Part shown: one piece after another, positions 5,013-6,332 of the stretch | How positions within the stretch are numbered: the stretch's first letter is position 1 | Layout of the letters: every line of letters starts with the position of its first letter | Origin: Candidatus Vogelbacteria bacterium CG10_big_fil_rev_8_21_14_0_10_51_16 | Lineage (GTDB): Bacteria; Patescibacteriota; Minisyncoccia; Phycocordibacterales; JACRKE01 | Assembly (NCBI GenBank): GCA_002774795.1 | Contig: PCYI01000008.1 | Location: forward strand, 3,448-9,779 | Direction: 5' to 3' | DNA: 6,332 bases | Translations under genes and position numbers: made by a program | Notes under the pieces: generated by a model | What the model was told of the DNA's origin: nothing | Database searches by the model: none | What the model saw: the letters and a program-made list of their open reading frames with translations, nothing else

Positions 5013-5279
5013 TCAAACTGGCGTTTCCGTTTGGTCATGCTCCATGGCGGGGAGGAGGTGAAACTTGATGGCTCGCGCGGTGTGGCGACTCATGGTCCCG
5101 CCGCTGGGGCCGGAGGCGAAAGTTACTTCGCCCAAGATGAGGCCATCCTTCACTATCGAGACGACCACATCACCAGAGAACCCCCATAGGACACGCAGTG
5201 ACACGGCTGGGTCGTAGTCGCTCGGTCTCTCGCGGACTACTGTGTCGGGTGTATGCAGTGGAGCGGAACAGATGTTCAC
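5013..5279 (-). CDS. Unrecognised small protein, second gene of coupled pair
   Basis: This is 88 residues when read from the GTG at 5279-5277, which overlaps the TGA of the upstream gene as GTGA, a standard sign of translational coupling. The frame is open further up to 5402, but that part lies inside the 85-residue gene and has Arg/Pro-rich composition typical of an out-of-frame shadow. The protein MNICSAPLHT... has a hydrophobic beta-like centre (SLRVLWGFSGDVVVSIVKDGLILGEVTF, about 27-54) and no signal or membrane helix. No family is recognised. The start has only a weak purine stretch (GGGTGGAAA) before it, as expected for coupled translation. A terminator lies 45 bases downstream. The opposite-strand open frames at 4877-5189 look like shadows. 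Confidence 0.6.
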   Translation of the reverse strand: MNICSAPLHTPDTVVRERPSDYDPAVSLRVLWGFSGDVVVSIVKDGLILGEVTFASGPSGGTMSRHTARAIKFHLLPAMEHDQTETPV

Positions 5280-5533
5280 TTTCCACCCGCCTTTCGCCAC
5301 GCCTCGCGGCAGGCCTGCTCGAGCTCGCTCCCCTTGAAGTAGCGGCCGGAGGAGCCGATCTGCCCGACGGGGCGGCCATTGGCGTCGTGGAGGTCGAACC
5401 ACTCGTGCTCGAAATCGGGCGGGTTGGTGGCCAGCAGAATCTGCACGTACACAGACCTGCCGATTGCCTCGCGCTCCCTTTGCGAGAGCTGGTGAAGCGG
5501 GGGAGCAGCCGGGGGCAGGCTCTTCAAACTCAT
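5276..5533 (-). CDS. Unrecognised small protein, first gene of coupled pair
   Basis: The protein has 85 residues and starts at the ATG at 5533-5531 with GAGGAGG (5544-5538) 4 bases upstream, a strong ribosome site. It has a Pro-rich start (PPAAPPLHQ, 7-15), then a helix-prone segment (SQREREAIGRSVYVQILLATNP), an aromatic/acidic stretch (DFEHEWFDLHD, 40-50) and a C-terminal basic helix (SELEQACREAWRKAGGK, 69-85). I recognise no family. Its stop overlaps the next start as GTGA. A 32-bp AT-rich palindrome lies 20 bases upstream of its start, suggesting repression or autoregulation. Small size, coupling and an operator-like palindrome resemble toxin-antitoxin layout, but neither protein shows a known toxin or antitoxin motif. 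Confidence 0.7.
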   Translation of the reverse strand: MSLKSLPPAAPPLHQLSQREREAIGRSVYVQILLATNPPDFEHEWFDLHDANGRPVGQIGSSGRYFKGSELEQACREAWRKAGGK

Positions 5534-5552
5534 TATTCCTCCTCGAATTCTA

Positions 5553-5584
5553 TACAGTTTAAATGCATATACATTTAAACCGTA
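5553..5584. promoter_or_regulatory. AT-rich palindromic operator candidate
   Basis: GTTTAAATG (5557-5565) and CATTTAAAC (5572-5580) are exact inverted arms around CATATA. After one mismatch on each side, TAC (5553-5555) and GTA (5582-5584) extend the symmetry. On the minus strand TTTAAA, 17 bases, TGTATA runs through it as a possible promoter for the 85-residue gene. A dimeric DNA-binding protein could sit here. Confidence 0.55.
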
Positions 5585-5640
5585 TGGTTGGTTAGTCGGG
5601 TTCTACTCTGCGAAGAGGATAGCGGATGAGATTTGCGCTG

Positions 5641-5757
5641 TCAATGTGTGGCGGTCCGGCCGAGGCCTTCAAGTACGATAGCGTTTGGGATAGACGCGAG
5701 GATGTCGCCGGGGAGTATGAGCTTTGACCTGCGGACGCCACTTCCCACAAGCGCCTA
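5641..5757 (-). pseudogene. C-terminal end of the YbaK-like gene beyond in-frame TAG
   Basis: Directly after TAG (5757-5755) the same minus-strand frame encodes 37 more residues to TGA at 5643-5641. These begin ALVGSGVRRSKLILPGD, followed by ILASIPNAIVLEGLG. GSGxRRSKL..PG followed by a final hydrophobic strand is the conserved C-terminal core of this YbaK/EbsC subgroup. The segment is therefore the missing end of the gene and not chance sequence. There is no frameshift. It is lost from the product unless TAG is read through. Confidence 0.85.
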
Positions 5758-6192
5758 CTCGTTTTCTACGAGACTGCCATCTAGAAGAATTGACCAGTCA
5801 GTCGGGAGGCCTACGGGTGTGATAGCTCCGTACTCCATGCCGGTCAGTTCCACAGCCGTGGCCATAGGGGCAAAGGAAACCTTGCGAGCCCCGAGAGTGC
5901 GGCGGGCGAGACCGTTTACGTCTGCTCGTGTGCTTCCTGGGATGACACAGGCGGCGTACCATGTTCGCTCACCACGGGTGGCTTCAAGGATGACACAGTT
6001 ACCGCACACCTCCAGCGCTGTCCCATAGTGAGCGCAAAAGGCGGCCGTGTCGGAAAGCTCCGGGTCGATGGTGCATACGCGAACAGATTCCGCGCCTGGC
6101 GGGGTTTGCAAAAGCCCGGCCGTTGGGGTCGCTACTAAGTCTAGATGTTCAAGGGCCGGTAAAAGTTGTAGTGCGCCGAGTCGTGGATCCAT
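5755..6192 (-). CDS. YbaK/EbsC-family aminoacyl-tRNA deacylase-like protein, truncated by TAG
   Basis: The frame gives 145 residues from ATG 6192 to TAG 5757-5755; an in-frame TAA just upstream fixes the start, and no clear Shine-Dalgarno sequence is present. Residues 50-135 match the YbaK domain of the type common in Actinobacteria: CGNCVILEA (63-71), TRADVNGLARRTLGARKVSFAP (88-109) and TGMEYGAITPVGLPTDW (117-133). Family members hydrolyse mischarged tRNAs such as Cys- or Ala-tRNA(Pro). The catalytic Lys of classic YbaK is not evident here (GNCV in that region), as I recall is also so for this subgroup, so substrate specificity is open. With the 37 in-frame codons after the TAG the protein would be about 183 residues, close to normal length. 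Truncated at TAG it lacks the GSGVRRSK core and is probably inactive. Confidence 0.85.
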   Translation of the reverse strand: MDPRLGALQLLPALEHLDLVATPTAGLLQTPPGAESVRVCTIDPELSDTAAFCAHYGTALEVCGNCVILEATRGERTWYAACVIPGSTRADVNGLARRTLGARKVSFAPMATAVELTGMEYGAITPVGLPTDWSILLDGSLVENE

Positions 6193-6301
6193 ACATTCAT
6201 CTTTTTACTATTCTACTATGGTTTACCGAGGTGGAAAAGCACCCCCAGTAGCTCACAAAGAAAATCAGTGTAGCCATCCTGTATAGCTCATAATTCCTGT
6301 T
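6193..6301 (-). other. Leader region of the YbaK-like gene
   Basis: About 100 bases between the candidate promoter and the start at 6192. It includes a tiny open frame on the minus strand, ATG 6291 to TGA 6265, encoding MSYTGWLH, with AGGA 3 bases upstream. A second possible -10, TAGAAT (6215-6210), lies closer to the gene. Neither is strong evidence of regulation. Confidence 0.2.
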
Positions 6302-6331
6302 AGTGTAGTCGGCATATGACTATGCAAACAA
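6302..6331 (-). promoter_or_regulatory. Candidate promoter for the YbaK-like gene
   Basis: On the minus strand TTGTTT (6331-6326), 18 bases, TACACT (6307-6302). The spacing and -10 are the same as in the SWIB promoter at 1121-1150, which supports a shared local consensus. The implied leader is about 100 bases. Confidence 0.4.
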
Positions 6332-6332
6332 A

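Noticed and set aside
4877..5189. Plus-strand open frames opposite the small minus-strand genes
   Set aside because: They start with TTG, lack a ribosome site, run through the palindrome or the terminator stem, and have no family resemblance.
5280..5402. Upstream extension of the 88-residue minus-strand gene to a start at 5402
   Set aside because: This part overlaps the better-supported 85-residue gene out of frame, is Arg/Pro-rich, and the GTGA overlap at 5279-5276 gives a natural start.
1..6332. Global reassignment of TAG to an amino acid
   Set aside because: TAG ends the DUF5667 and SWIB genes immediately before strong terminators, and the MerT-like gene ends TAG TGA. At most TAG is partly suppressed.

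Overview
The window reads like a piece of a Patescibacteria (Candidate Phyla Radiation) chromosome, most likely Parcubacteria. The evidence is a DUF5667-type membrane-anchored protein, a stand-alone 85-residue SWIB protein, a small MerT-like membrane protein, short intergenic hairpins with GCCTGCC/GGYAGGC arms, extended -10 promoters of the TGCTACACT kind, and many small unrecognised proteins. This placement is inference from gene content; there is no rRNA or ribosomal protein gene to settle it.

Layout. Plus strand: a DUF5667 surface/anchor protein (62-1075) with a 13-bp terminator hairpin; a promoter nested in that hairpin drives a SWIB protein (1192-1449), which ends at a GNRA-loop terminator (1504-1531). 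A gene-free stretch (1532-1876) holds an unusual multi-stem structured element (1601-1733) with a 22-bp inverted repeat. Next is an unrecognised gene (1877-2899) with a strong ribosome binding site, split by one in-frame TAG at 2489-2491. Its 3' flank (2900-3070) has two hairpins and then a terminator.

A two-gene plus-strand unit follows: an exported, fused methionine sulfoxide reductase MsrA-MsrB (3253-4413) and a three-helix MerT-like protein (4452-4823). They are separated by a six-copy 7-bp tandem array that overlaps the msrAB stop codon. Two copies of one palindrome (3094-3132 and 4846-4882; central 31 bases 30/31 identical, outer stem bases different but still paired) bracket this unit. 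The unit plausibly repairs oxidised envelope proteins and handles a thiol-reactive metal or redox stress.

The right third is on the minus strand. A YbaK/EbsC-family aminoacyl-tRNA deacylase-like gene (6192 down to 5641) is also interrupted by one in-frame TAG (5755-5757), with the conserved GSGVRRSK motif encoded in frame right after it. Below it is a pair of small unrecognised genes (85 and 88 codons) coupled by a GTGA overlap, preceded by an AT-rich palindromic operator candidate and followed by a minus-strand terminator that faces the end of the MerT-like gene.

The strongest signals for follow-up are the two genes each carrying a single in-frame TAG with intact coding sequence on both sides, the repeated palindrome with compensatory stem changes, the heptamer array, the 1601-1733 element, and the operator-linked small gene pair.
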